Assembly: GCA_043228905.1 (NCBI GenBank)
Contig: JBHGNT010000007.1
Coordinates: forward strand, 1,240,001 to 1,304,000
Reading direction: 5' to 3'
DNA length: 64,000 nt
From: Azolla caroliniana
Taxonomy: Eukaryota > Polypodiophyta
The notes under the pieces are model-generated. The model was not told the origin of the DNA. It saw nothing but the letters and a program-made list of their open reading frames with translations, and ran no database searches. Positions 1 through 11,626 of the stretch are shown here, one piece after another. Both the position numbers and the translations under genes were made by a program. Within the stretch, counting starts at the first letter, position 1. The number at the start of each line of letters is the position of its first letter.

Positions 1-352
1 ACTCGGGTTGTAATTTGATCGGATCAGGATCTACAATCCATTTATGATCAGTGTACGCGAGTACTCGAATGGTGTTATTCTGTGTTGGTGTCTTAATGTC
101 TCGCAATTCAGGGTCTTCGAGTCTGTTTGGTGATCCCCTACCTCTCAGGATCAGAGAACCCTCCTCCTCGTGGCCTATCCATTTCTCCATTGTCGTCCTT
201 TGAGTAGCAGATTCCCTAATCAGTAGAGCGTTAATGATTTCCGATCTCATAGTCCATCCGCCCCTGATTCCATGGAGTATGTTCGCCTGATCTTGTAGTG
301 GCATTGACATAAACCGTCGCCAACATTCTATACTTTTGCCTGGACCTTCTGC
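1..352 (-). CDS. Partial unidentified coding exon, open to the left edge
   Basis: On the minus strand an open frame of about 116 codons runs from 352 to the window edge without a stop. An in-frame TGA lies just upstream, next to a good acceptor (TTGCAG before 352), so this looks like an internal or 3' exon whose continuation is outside the window. The peptide is hydrophilic and mixed helical. It contains ECWRRFMSMPLQDQ, RGGWTMRSEIINALL and DHKWIVDPDPIKLQPE. I do not recognise the family. It could be a host gene or a fragment of a mobile or viral-like element. The length without stops in AT-rich DNA and the normal amino-acid mix are the only evidence that it codes. Confidence 0.45.
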
Positions 353-2209
353 AATACATCATTTTTATCCAAAAGACTCAATTTCTAATTTGGTTGTAGT
401 TATTCTTCTTTCGTACATCCTTAGGACAAGAAATTGTTATTTTTTTATAGCAATGAGATATGTTTAAGACGTTGTTGATATCAACTGTGTAACTTTGTAC
501 ATAGTCAAGTTTTTCAATCTCAAACATTGTTTTTATCTTAGTGTGAGCACTTGCACATATGTAGTGTGTGTGCCCTTGTTTATGTACACAACATTAATGG
601 GAAGCTTTTGGCTCTTTGGAAAATTATGTCATGTATAATTAACATCGTTGTCCAGTGAATAAAGGCTCTAGAGTATGGTGTGTCAAAATTTTGAAATCTA
701 TTGGAAATGTATGTATGACATGTAATGCTCATTTTATCAAGTCTTTCAAACATTTGAATGAAACAAAGACAAATGTTGTAGAACATGTTGCAAATGGATG
801 TGCGAAAATGAAACGATGTAATAAAATAACCTTTTTCCCAATCACTTTAGGAAACTTTGATGGTTTTCACATGTAGAAATAGCGGTATAATTGGGATCCT
901 ATTATGACTTCAAAGTGGCTCCGAATATGCATTGACTAAAGTGGGACGAACATTTTGACTTGGAATCAATCTTCTATGCAATTCAAGGTTGTTTAGAAGG
1001 AAGTATAGTATTGCTTATGTTTTTAAAAAAGAAAAATGTACAAAAACATGATTCGTGCATACGGTAAAAGCACGATATAAATTTTTTGTAGCAATTAAGC
1101 CTATTATCTCTTCAAAAACAAAAGAAAATAATGTCATCTGATGAGATTCCCAATGTAGAACTCGACTAGAAATGTAATGATTAATGAGCTTCTAACCTAG
1201 ATAATAAATTAGGATTATCCATTTGGTAAGTGGGTTGGTTTATCACGATTAATACACACGTTGCTACTAGAATATGTATATGACCAGATTCTATGAGTGA
1301 GGTTATAAATGTGATGGAGTTTACAACTGAATGTACGTGGAAATTGAAGCAAAAATACAAGATAATGGAAAATTTGTGCCTACTTACATGAATGTTTCTA
1401 GTGTGCATAGTGTTGCTAGTTGGAGTATCCCCAACCACTAAGTTGTTGCCATGTATGAGAACATATTGCTTATTTTCACGATCATGCCCATGTGAATGGA
1501 CAACAAATATTGAGCAAAATCCATGACTGCTAAATCCGAAAACATATTGCCCACTATCAATCTTCTTAAGTAGATGATGCATGCTTACCTTTACCTTTCC
1601 AATACATACATAATACAAGAGAGAAGCATATATTTAGGCTTTTGTCACCAAGGACATGAACTTTTTCTAAATATTTGAAGCAAGGCAACCATTTTTATTT
1701 TTAAAATGTGTGGTCTGGCATAAAAGCATTTGAATCCGATCTTGTGTCTTTTATAGATATAGTTGCTTAGAATTTTAAGTTGCGTCGTAATCTTTCCCCT
1801 TCCCCCACAAATTTAGTGAGTACACAACCAACGCATTCAACCAATTGTTGCTATCATAATATGTGCTTGAACATAACAACTTCAACCATAATTGTTTAGC
1901 ACACAACCAATTGTCCTTGGAAATAAGATATAATGCTCAATCAATGTTACCGAATCACACCATACCAAGACACTATGATATTGACCCTACTAATCAATAA
2001 TTGTCAAATTGGTATGACCCTAATAACTAGATGATCCAACACATTTTCCAGGCACCCACTCTCAACATCATTGGGCATAAGATCTTCAACCACAACCGGT
2101 TATACTAGGTCAAAACTTGATGCCCCAACACCATAACTTTGTCCTTCAATGACTTGTGAATCAAACTTGAAGGATAATACAAAAAACCTTAAGGAATGAC
2201 TTTGCACAA

Positions 2210-2212
<3 letters not shown>

Positions 2213-2270
<58 letters not shown>
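2213..2270. repeat. (CT)n microsatellite
   Basis: An uninterrupted CT dinucleotide run of 29 units. Confidence 0.95.
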
Positions 2271-2272
<2 letters not shown>

Positions 2273-2306
2273 ATGAGAGTAATTGACTATGTACACTTTG
2301 CCCTAA

Positions 2307-2545
2307 ACAAGTTTAGAATATGAATATCACATTTTGATACAATGCTCTGCTTCTAATTACATTAGACTATGCTCTCTATACATCTTTGACCAAAACCAAA
2401 ATCTTGCACGAATTTCTCTCACATTCACAGTGTGCTCGATTGTGACTTTGATTAATAAAGTTCTTGAATATCGAGAGTCGCTACTCACTTTCACATGTAC
2501 TACATAAAAAAATGTTCTATTTTTTTGTCTCATAGATCATAGTTA
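2307..2545. repeat. Dispersed repeat, copy 1 (partner at 25292-25530)
   Basis: This segment and 25292-25530 share an ordered series of blocks in the same orientation: ACAAGTTTA-like start, GATACAATG, CACATCTT/ACATCTTTGAC, AATTTCTCTC, AGTTCTTGAA, GAGTCGCTA, CACTTTCACATG and TTTTTTGTCTCAT. Spacing is nearly the same in both. It is an old dispersed repeat or mobile-element fragment of unknown class. No coding frame spans it. Confidence 0.7.
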
Positions 2546-2558
2546 ACCTCCGAAGATG

Positions 2559-2561
<3 letters not shown>

Positions 2562-2601
<40 letters not shown>
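2562..2601. repeat. (CT)n microsatellite
   Basis: About 20 uninterrupted CT units, roughly 830 bp upstream of the U-box start codon. It could lie in the promoter or the leader of that gene. Confidence 0.9.
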
Positions 2602-2604
<3 letters not shown>

Positions 2605-2879
2605 TTCACCATGAGCTCAACATTGTCCCATAGATTGCATTCATTCTCGAATGGTGGTTAATTTCTTTTTGTTATTGGCTTCGTGGTTTGCTCGAGACAA
2701 TGAATGTTATAAAATGAAGCGAACTGAAGCTCAATACTCAATACGGGCTTCATTCCATGGCATAGATTGTATCGGTGTGCCATGGGCATCGAGACGATAA
2801 GTCTCTCCATCCCTCCCAAGGCTTTTAAAACACAAAATAGAAGCAAATTAGAAGAGCTACACAAACCACATAAAAGTGT

Positions 2880-3380
2880 CTATAACAAGCTGTAACAGAA
2901 CATAACAAGCTGTAAGAGATAAAGGCTCAGCAATCAATTGTTCTGCCTTTCCCCCCCTATCTTGTTTACTGATAACAGAGCAGATTCTACTATCTAGTTC
3001 TCTGTGTTTTATTTCTTAACTGAGAACAGAGCAAATTCTAGCAATCAATGACTCAAACTATTACTATACATCTAGTTTGTCTCTGTGCCTCACTCCCTCT
3101 ACCAATTTTTTACAAAAAATCAGAGAAACTCTAAAAATTAGAGACATAGATCGAAGTGGGTATTTACTATTTTCGTGTTCTATCTGTTTTCTCTACTCAT
3201 TATTGAAAACAGAGAAAATTCTAACTGATAGAGTCTCAGATCAAGGTGGGCATCTTCTAATTCTATCTATTTTCCCTATTATGCTCTTTACTACAGGCAT
3301 ATTGATTTCTGATCAAAGAACAACACTCTTTGCAATTCAAGTTGTGCGGCACAGAAAGGATATAGGTATGGCTTATATGT
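2880..3380 (+). repeat. Degenerate tandem repeats upstream of the U-box gene
   Basis: Variants of GA(T/A)AACAGAG(C/A)A(A/G)ATTCTA recur at about 2972, 3022 and 3206, each followed by pyrimidine-rich text such as TCTGTTTTCTCTACT. Two copies of ATAACAAGCTGTAA lie at about 2882 and 2902. The block probably covers promoter and leader of the downstream gene. No TATA box or transcription start can be fixed with confidence. Confidence 0.45.
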
Positions 3381-3428
3381 AAATCTATACTTGAAGTGAG
3401 ATTAACGTTTTTGGGGCTCAAAATATAT

Positions 3429-4012
3429 ATGCAAGAAAACATGGGGGATCCATTGGCAATTCAAAGAAATGGGTCCTCTAGCCTTTCAGAAGAGAGTATA
3501 CGACTCCGCGCAGAGAGAGCAAGAGTTGAACCGCCTTATGATTCTTTTGTATGCCCTCTGACAAAGACAATTATGAAGGATCCTGTCTCTTTGGAGAATG
3601 GCCAGACCTATGAAAGAAGTGCTATCGAGAGATGGTTTCACGAGTGCAGTAGTAATGGAAGGCCTCCTGTTTGCCCGTTAACGGGGAAAGAACTTGAATC
3701 TACAACATTGAAGCCGAGCTTAGCTATTCGGCAAACCATAGAAGAGTGGACTACTAGGAATGAGGCGGCACAACTTGATAATGCGAGATCACTTCTTGTT
3801 TCAGATTCGAACGAGGAGATAATACTTGCTTTGAAAGATCTTCAGAGTTTGTGTTTAAGGAGTACCTTAAACAAACATAAAGCTAGAGGATCTGGCCTTA
3901 TACCTCTCATTGTTGGTTGTTTGAAGAATGATGAGGCTGTTCGGTGCTTGGCGCTTGCAACATTGCGTATTCTTGCCGAAGATGTCGATAGCAACAAGGT
4001 AGATACTCACTC

Positions 4013-4060
<48 letters not shown>

Positions 4061-7000
4061 GAGAGAGAGGATGGATGTAAATCAGTTGGTAGGGTTCTCA
4101 TGCAGAGACAAGAACCCCTACATTCCACACAGTTTAATAAATCAATGAAAATTCTAATTGCATGGATAAAAATATGGTTTAACTCTGTGGTACTCCAGAT
4201 ACGATAAAATAAAATGAGAAGGGGGGGAAGAGAATTAGGGGAGATGGTTCATTGGTTTTCTGTGCATGAAATAAATAGATCTCTTCTCAGCGCATATATG
4301 CACAAGAGAGTATATCCATGCTTTCTCGGCACTTCCATTTAGTCTTCAATGTTCTTTGGAAATTTGGGGTTTGTGGCATAATTGAGAACTCCCAGTACAT
4401 CCCATTATTTTATGGTCGGCATGGTATTGCTACTCCTATTCACCAGTTGAAAGACATATGTTTGTTTCCGTTCCTCTGGGCTATTGGCACATACATGCCT
4501 GTTGGTTATTTGGTGGTGCACCACATTTTATACATAAGATATCTGTGGGATATCGTATATGTTGTTAATGAACTTGTGGTTTGTATCTCCATACTTTACA
4601 AAAACATGACACATTTGCAAGTGATAGAGGGATAGATCAATTTTATTATTGTCCTCAGAGGTCAGAAATGACTAATGGAACGAAAGTGACATTTTCACTT
4701 GGTGTGTATTGGAAAGTGACACTCAATTTTCAGGCTAATGAACATTGCAATTGATAGTGCATTGTGGCAACAGAGAATGTTTGCATGGATAGCTCAGATA
4801 CAGAATGAGAGAGATTAGCATCCTGGTGATGCCAAATGTGACCCATGAGAGAGAGTCAGTGGCTGTGTAGTACTTAGTAAAGTTGTGCGTTGGCGACAGG
4901 AAAGTTTCACTTTGTCGTTTCGTAAAATGTAATTATTTGGAAGAGTGAAACCAATTGTACATGTTAATGATAAATGTCTTGTGACTAAGAGAGATATTGG
5001 GGGGGGGGGGGGGGGGGGGGGGGGAAGAGAGAGAGAGAGGAGTGTGTGTGTATGTGTACATTTTATGAAAAAGAGAGTTCTTTTTAGGATGCTATTGGGG
5101 AAACAGATGCGCTTCGAAATTGTGTCAAATGCTTATCCCGTGATATTTCAAAGGAGAGAGAAGAAGCCGTGTCTCTGTTATACGAGCTTTCAAAGTCAAG
5201 ATCATTGTGTGAGAAGATTGTTTCATTGAATGGAGCAATTTTGATGCTTGTGAAAACTGTCAGTAGCTCTTCAGATAATGTCCTTACAGTTCAAAGAGCA
5301 GATGAGACACTAGACAATTTAGAGAAGTGCGATGGAAGTGTGAGACCCATGGCAGAAAATGGGAGATTGCAACCGCTCCTTCAACGTTTAGTGGAAGGTA
5401 TTTCTTTAATATATTGAAGTATGCATTCATGGGGGATTTAATGTATGTTCATGTCATTGAATGTGTATGACTGATGAGTGTTCTTATATTCAATAGCATG
5501 AAAGTTTGTCATGTTATATTGGCTAGTTACACTTGATTAACATCTACTAGACATTGATCTGGCATGAAATCAAGTCTAATCACAAATAGACCAGGAATAC
5601 AACAAATGATTTATAAGTGTGTAGAAAAGCTTGATTATAATTGTGTATTATACAAAGAACAATTTAGAAGGTTTACATATATAGATAGATCTTAACAAAT
5701 GTTAAAATCTAAAGTGGATGAATACTAGTTCATGTTCCTGGCTTCTAAGCAGTTGTCAGTGCTTCTTAAGGTATTATGCTATTAATCTGAGAGAGAGAAC
5801 TACTTATTCAATGTGATGTATTTTATATATATAACTAGTTCACTTATCTTCAAAACACCCTGAACTAGCAAGCTTCCTGGAAAGAGTAGCAAGCTTGATG
5901 CTTTATTATTTTAGAACTAGGTAAAATCCTCCAAAATATCCCTTGTTGAACAAATTACAAGAATACCCCTCTGAGAGTCAAAATGTACCACCACAGAGGG
6001 GATAACATACTCTCTAAGAACTTACTTAGGCAAATATGCTTTTTAAATGGGAATACTTAAGTTGTGCTCTTCTTAATAGGTAGTGAAGATGTACGGTTGG
6101 AGATGGCCATGGTCCTGTCGGAACTTGTTCTTAGCTCGGAAGGCAATACAAAAGTTGCTGAAGTTGGTGGAAAAACCCTTGTAAACATGCTTCAGAATGG
6201 CTCTTCCACTGGGCGAGAAGCAGCATTGAGGTGTTTATGCCAACTTTCTACCCTCGAAAGCAATGGCCATATCTTAGCACAAGCAGGTATTTTGTCTCCT
6301 CTCATACGAGATTTGTATGCGGTTGGGATCAACCAACTTTCCGCAAAATTGAAGGAAATAGCTGCAACAACTTTAGCTAATGTAGTGAACTCTGGTATCG
6401 ACCTCGACAAGCTCCCAATAGATTCCGATGGCAATACGTTACTATCGGAATCTATAATCCATAATCTTCTTCACCTAGTGAGTAACACAGGTCCAGCAAT
6501 AGAAGCAAAACTGCTTCAAGTATTGGTGGGATTGGCATCCTCAAAAGAGGAAGGGGCAGTAAATAAGGTGGTGATGGCGATAAAAAGTGCAGGTGCCACA
6601 ATAACTCTTATTCAATTTCTTGAGGTGCCACAAAAGGATCTACGTGCAAATTCTGTGAAACTATTATATTATCTATCAGCAAATATGGGCCAAGAAATCG
6701 CCGATGGACTTCGCATAACAACAGGCCAACTAGGTACTTTAGTAAAGTTCATAAGTACAAATGGTGTATCAGAAGAGCAAGCTGCTGCCGCAAAGTTATT
6801 AGCAAACCTTCCAAGTCACGATGCTCAGCTCACACGAGCTTTGCTAGAAGAGGGAGCAATTCCCGCCGCAGTAAATAAGCTTGAAGAATTGAAGCAAGGA
6901 GTGGTTAGAATTGGTGCAAGCCGATTTGTCGGTATGTATAAAGAAGGTTTAGTTGGTATCCTCCTCCGGTTTACTGAGATATATGGTAATAGAGATATCG

Positions 7001-7656
7001 TAACATCAGCTCAAGAACACAACCTGACGTCGTTTTTCACAAGCTTGCTTAACATGGGTAACCTTGAGGAAGTGCAGAGGATAAGTGCATTAGCATTGGC
7101 TAATCTTTCGTCTCATACAAAGGATTTATCAGTATTGCCCGAGATTGAAGATAGTAGTAGTAGTCTTTGCTTTTGCTTGTTCAAATCACCACCAAAAAAG
7201 GTAGGATTATGTGTAGTTCATGGTGGACAATGCTCTGCAAAACAAACATTCTGTCTCTATGAAGCAGGTGCGATTGTGCCACTAGTGGGTTGTTTGGACC
7301 ATGGAAATACCAGTCTTGTAGAGGCATCTCTAAAGGCACTTTCTACTCTTCTATTGGAGGTTGAGAATATTGAAGGAGGTATCAAAGTGCTGACCGATGC
7401 TGATGCGATACAACCCATTCTAGATATCATGAAAGAGCACAAGACAGAGCAATTACATCAGTTGGTGGTATTGGTAGTTGAGTGTATGCTCCGGGATGAA
7501 GGCATTGCTCGAATAATCTCGGGCAATCCTAGCGTCCACACCGTGTTAGTAGAAGCATTCAAACATGGCAACCCTCTTACGAAGCAAGCTGCTGAGAAGG
7601 CATTGAAGCATTTGAATAAAATTCCAAATTTTTCAGGTGTATTCAAGCTTAAGTAG
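3429..7656 (+). CDS. U-box/ARM-repeat E3 ubiquitin ligase, PUB43/PUB44 (SAUL1) type
   Basis: Three exons: 3429-3998, 5088-5397 and 6080-7656, all with GT..AG borders and matching phases. They give 818 residues, close to the roughly 800-811 of Arabidopsis PUB43/44. The U-box is at about residues 37-112 (FVCPLTKTIMKDPVSLENGQ, then YERSAIERWF and VCPLTGKELE). The rest is an ARM solenoid (e.g. ALATLRILAEDVDSNK, EEAVSLLYELSKS, AALRCLCQLSTLESNGHI). U-box proteins bind E2-ubiquitin and ubiquitinate targets held by the ARM repeats. PUB44/SAUL1 acts at the plasma membrane in immunity and senescence, but that role here is inference. ATG 3429 is the first in frame; ATG 3441 (MGDPLA) is an alternative. 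Intron 1 holds a GT microsatellite 15 bp after the donor, a 26-nt G run and a dispersed repeat. No break is seen. Confidence 0.93.
4013..4054 (+). repeat. (GT)n microsatellite at the intron-1 donor
   Basis: About 20 GT units start 15 bp inside intron 1 of the U-box gene, followed by a short GA run. Each GT is a potential cryptic donor, although only AAG|GTAGAT at 3998/3999 keeps the family protein intact. Confidence 0.9.
4622..4800 (+). repeat. Dispersed repeat in U-box intron 1 (partner at 53360-53520)
   Basis: Shares TTTTATTAT, CTCAGAAG/GAGGTCA, ACATTTTCACTT, GTGTG and GCTAATGAACATTGCAA, in the same order and orientation, with the sequence at 53360-53520 beside the rhodanese gene. No coding potential. 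The mobile-element class is unknown. Confidence 0.65.
4999..5024. repeat. Poly-G run, 26 nt
   Basis: An uninterrupted run of 26 G in U-box intron 1, followed by A/G repeats and a GT-rich stretch about 60 bp before the exon-2 acceptor. In the transcript it could form a G-quadruplex. The exact length may be affected by sequencing error. Confidence 0.85.
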
Positions 7657-7690
7657 AGTGCTTTTGTTCCCTATCCTTTGTAACCTTTTC

Positions 7691-7696
7691 AATAAA
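7691..7696 (+). terminator. Poly(A) signal of the U-box gene
   Basis: AATAAA 35 bp after the U-box stop codon, in AT-rich sequence. The position fits a short 3' UTR. Confidence 0.55.
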
Positions 7697-8590
7697 TTGT
7701 GGTAACTTTAGGATTTGATTATTTTGAACATATCACTCTCACACATTTTTATGTAACAAAGATAATCCAGAAAACCATGCATGAGTGGTAACCAAGCACA
7801 GAATGACACCGAGTTAACTATCCATTTTCCTTAGAAAGGAAAGATTCATGTGCAGCAAGTTTCTGATATGATTGAATATCAGGGGCAACAAATTTTTTAA
7901 CATGATGGAAAGTAAATCATAAAATGCTTAAGATTATTCAATCCACTTGTATGGACACTTACCAAACATAAGTCTTGCAAAATGCCTATGGATTATATAC
8001 TTCCAAGGCACACATGGTTTCCCCTCAATGGTCTTGCATATGTTCAATTGACATTGTTTCTTGTTACAAGCCAACTGATGAACATTTTTGAACCTGCAAC
8101 ATTTGCTTAGCACAAGCTGGTTCAACATTGTAGATTTTTGCAATACTTGAATTAGAGATCAGAAAATAAGCTTTAGATAGAGTAGATGAATTCGAATTCT
8201 ACGAGCATTATTCCTATGGATTTATACAATAATATTTCTTAGGGTAATCCTCTGAACGGACATATTATGAAATAATACAAATTCATTTTTGTTAAGTAAC
8301 CGTGATCTTTAGTATGTCAAGGTTTGTTGATGATGATGTCTTTGTTCCATTCTTTTTTTGGTGTTTCATATCTGTTTCTAGAATTGTTGTATGCCAATGA
8401 AAATCTATCCTCTTCCTAAACCTCCAATGCTTTATCTTCATCAAATTAAGATAAAAATCACTCATTCAAGCTTGCAAATTCAACCTTGGGGTGTTTCCTC
8501 CTTGCATCACCATTGACGTGCTCCTACATTTTTGCCGAAAACGTATGCGAGCAGTGACCACGTTGTTGGAGTAGTCACAAACCTTGTCCT
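7697..8590. other. Spacer, no supported gene
   Basis: AT-rich sequence with no conserved frame or clear repeat. The gypsy-1 homology begins to its right at about 8600. Confidence 0.5.
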
Positions 8591-8611
8591 TGCATCACCA
8601 AGATAAGTAAT

Positions 8612-9841
8612 TTATTTCTTGAAGAACTTGCATTTTGAGATCTTCGTGTAGAATTGCTTGTCGCGCAATGTTTGTAAAACAAAGCGGACATGTTTACCAT
8701 GTTCTTCTAATGTACGACTATAGACTAGAATATCATCCGAGAAAATAACGACAAAATTTTCAAGTTGTTCTCGGAAAATGTCATTTAGTTCTTGTTGAAA
8801 TGTGGCTAGAGCATTGGTCAAACCAGAAGGCATGAACAAAAACTCATAATGGCCATAGCGCGTGCGAAATGCCATTTTAGGAACATCTTCCTCACTTATA
8901 CGAATTTGATGGTAGCTTGTACGAAGATCAAGTTTCGTAAAATATCGAGCTCCCTAGAGACAATCAATCAAATCGTTAGCCCGGGGCAATGGATATGAAT
9001 TCTTGATCGTCACTGTATTCAAGTGTCGGTAATTAATACACAAACGCCATGTGCCCTCTTTCTTTTTTACCAAGAGAACAAGTGTTGCCCATGGGGATTT
9101 ACTATAACGTATATAAACCATTCGTAAATAGTCCTTGAGTTGCTTAGATACCTCATCCTCTTCAGATCAACTTAAGCGATATAGAGGTATACTTATTAGT
9201 GCTACGCCAAGTACAATATCTATACGATGGTCTATATTACGTTTAGGAGGTAACCCATGTGGTAGTTCACTCGGAAAAACATCACAAAAATCATTTAAGA
9301 TTTCATCGAGTTGTTGTTCAAAATATGATAAATGGCTCGAAACACTATCGATATTATAAACGTGAATGTTCAAATCAGGTACACAATAAAATAAAGAAGA
9401 ACAAGAAAACTCGGATATTGATGGAGAGGAAACAATCGAAAGAGATTGTTTTTTTACCCATTGAATAAAATGAGTACAATCATTTAGTACAAAGGTAATG
9501 GAATGGTGAACCCAATTAATAGATAAAGAACAGTTTTTATTATAAAACCAGGGATAACCTAGTATTACATCAGTGGTACAAAGATTCATTACATTGAAGT
9601 CTACTTCCTCTATATAAGTATCAATAGAAATTCCTAATGAATGAATCACCCCGTTGATGTATTGTACTCTTCCATCAGCCAAGTGCACCTTATAGGTGTG
9701 ATCACTTATGGTGAGTTGGATTCCCCATATCCGAACCAAACAATCATTCACAAAGTTGTGTGAGCTTCCCGAATCAAATAAAAATTGTACTGGAGATCCA
9801 TTGATATACCCATTTGCACGTAGTAAATCATTGGGTGCCAA
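8612..9841 (-). pseudogene. gypsy-1 protease and reverse transcriptase fragment
   Basis: The upstream part (9841-9167) encodes a retropepsin-like segment with [14 protein letters not shown] (catalytic DSG intact) and [13 protein letters not shown]. The downstream part (about 9166-8612) encodes reverse transcriptase: [34 protein letters not shown] and the active site [12 protein letters not shown]. An in-frame stop lies near 8957 and the frame ends at 8612 after KFFKK, where normal elements continue into RNase H. It is clearly related to the same region of gypsy-2. Decayed and non-functional. Confidence 0.85.
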
Positions 9842-10088
9842 TACATAGTGAGGGAAAGAACATTTACAATTACTTAAATGATGTGCATAGACCTCAAGGA
9901 CATCATGAATTTGACCTTTATGGTCTGCAACTTTGGTTTTGTTGTCGTGCTCTTTTCGTTAGAGCTTTTGACATTACTCTTTTGTATGACCATTCTTTCT
10001 ATAGAACACACAAAAAGGATTTTGTCGCTTACAATCGTGATCCATGAATTCGTTGGGTGTCTTGTGTTTCCCAGTGAATTGCGACTGC
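9842..10088 (-). pseudogene. gypsy-1 gag C-terminus with degraded zinc knuckle
   Basis: On the minus strand a frame reads KTPNEFMDHDCKRQNPFC followed by FYRKNGHTKE and a stop, matching the [14 protein letters not shown] knuckle of gypsy-2. The second Cys has become Tyr. This leads into the LAPNDLL start of the protease region. The copia-1 insertion joins it near 10088. Confidence 0.7.
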
Positions 10089-10388
10089 TTAGTTCAACTC
10101 GGTTTTGAGACCTTTGGCATACATGGACGATTTCACCTCGTTCAAATCGAGGATGAACATTCGACCATCGCTCCGTCCTTTAGCTATGAGTCGGCCATCT
10201 TTCTCGATGAAGCATCCTTCGTTGTTGAAACGAACTTGCATGCCTTGCTCCACAATTTGACTGACCGAGACCAAATTCTTTGTTATTGTGGGCACGTGCA
10301 AGACATTCTTGATGCAAGTTTGCTCACCTTCTTTACCGAATGGCACATTGCCAATGTGCCGAATGGGATGTGTGGTGTCGTCTCCCAT
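10089..10388 (-). pseudogene. copia-1 GAG-pre-integrase fragment
   Basis: The peptide contains IKNVLHVPTITKNLVSVSQI, GMQVRFNNEGCFIEKDGRLI and GRMFILDLNE. This is the linker between protease and integrase in plant copia polyproteins. The frame stops at 10089, where gypsy-1 sequence resumes, so integrase and everything downstream were lost. Confidence 0.8.
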
Positions 10389-10549
10389 CTCTATGAAGCC
10401 GGGTCAATCGGGTGTGCGCAAAACACTAAACCACTCTTCGTGGGATGTCATGTGATGTGAGACACTGGAGTCGACGAACCACACGCCTTCCGAGTTGAGG
10501 TGCTTGTGGAGTCGGAGGCCAACTTAGAGTTCGCTCTATGTCTGTCTCA

Positions 10550-11509
10550 TTACGAATAGTCCACCGTAGTCGTCGTATTTGGAGTTGGTGGCATAGTTTG
10601 TGAGTTGTTGGCTTGTCGAAGCGGACTCACTTCTCTTCTTTCGACACTCTTCTTCGCAGTGGCCGATTTTGCCGCAATAGTTGCAAGTGATAGGCCACGT
10701 TTGCCAACCTTGTTCTGCATGGAAGCTCCCCCCTCTTCCGAAGGTTCCTCAATGGCTTCCGTCTTGTTGTTGAAGGTTTGAGTTCCCTTCGTGTGATGGG
10801 TCGAATCGACCTCTTCTACCACCTTGTCCTCGGCCACCATCCGAATTCGAGAAGAACATTTGTCCTTCCTACGTGTTGCTTTTGATTTAGGCGTGGTTCT
10901 CTTCAACCAATAACATTGATTGACGGTCGAAGAACGAAGGAGGGTTTTCTCTTGCTAATATAACATTCTTAACGAGTCGAATTGTTGTGTGAGGTCGCCC
11001 AAGCATATTTGAACCATCTTGTCTTCGTCGACGTTTACGTTGATGGAGCCAAGCGAGTCGTAAATGCTCTTGATCTTGGCGATGTAGTCCGACACAGACA
11101 TATCTTTTTGCCGAATATTGTTCAACTCTTGTCGAAGTTGAAGCTTTCGGGCAGTCATGTTGGCGGTGAACATCTTCTTCAAGTTCTCCCACCCCTCTTT
11201 AGGTGTCTTGGTGTCTCGAATGTGGCTAAGCATGTGGCCATCGACACATGTTGCCAAGGAATACATTACCCGAATCGCTCCTTGCTCCCACATTGGGTAG
11301 TTGGCGTTTGTGATGTCTGGTTTGTTTTCGAGTGCGTCGGTGATGTAGCTCCAATACCCTTGGCCAACTAGGTATTTGTTCATCTTGTACTCCCAAGATG
11401 AATAATTGCTCCGATCTAGCTTTTCACTAGGGAGCGAGCTACCCATTTGTGTGTTCATGTTGATTGTAGTGTCTTCCTTTTTCGCTTTTCTTCCTTTAGT
11501 CACGTACAT
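10550..11509 (-). pseudogene. copia-1 gag (UBN2 type) and zinc knuckle, frameshifted
   Basis: The first part (11509-10955) has the retrotransposon gag layout: LDRSNYSSWEYKMNKYLVGQ, a W/I-rich core, LQLRQELNNIRQKDMSVSDY and KIKSIYDSLGSI. After a frameshift near 10955 a second frame continues with a basic spacer and, out of frame with its start, a CHHC-like segment. Several frame breaks make it a pseudogene. It would have encoded the capsid/nucleocapsid of copia-1. Confidence 0.8.
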
Positions 11510-11614
11510 GTGCTACGTAGCGGCACTACAATAGTGGATTGCTGGATTTGTCGTCGGCGTCTCGAACACACAATCACAGAGTTTGGTGGGCTTAGTGGAT
11601 TTTCTAAACCACTT

Positions 11615-11626
11615 GCTCTGATACCA
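11615..11626 (-). other. copia-1 primer-binding site (initiator tRNA-Met type)
   Basis: Minus strand TGGTATCAGAGC lies directly after the LTR terminal CA. This is the common plant LTR-retrotransposon primer site complementary to initiator tRNA-Met. Confidence 0.9.

Larger units (their letters stand above)
353..2870. other. Intergenic, no supported gene
   Basis: AT-rich DNA with only short, non-conserved frames, including a 145-codon frame at 1181-1618 that is rich in His, Ile and Val and looks fortuitous. It holds two long CT microsatellites and one copy of a dispersed repeat, listed separately. Confidence 0.6.

Noticed and set aside
1181-1618. 145-codon minus-strand frame
   Set aside because: No motif, His/Ile/Val-rich composition, no splice or context support; likely chance in AT-rich DNA.
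3077-3382. 101-codon plus-strand frame before the U-box gene
   Set aside because: It is made of the degenerate tandem repeats at 2880-3380 and shows no conserved features.
3396-3428. Earlier start for the U-box protein at 3396
   Set aside because: Position 3396 is GTG, not ATG; the first in-frame ATG is 3429.
10044-11371. Plus-strand frames of 130-140 codons (10044-10460, 10982-11371)
   Set aside because: They lie opposite the copia-1 gag and linker, which have recognisable motifs on the minus strand.
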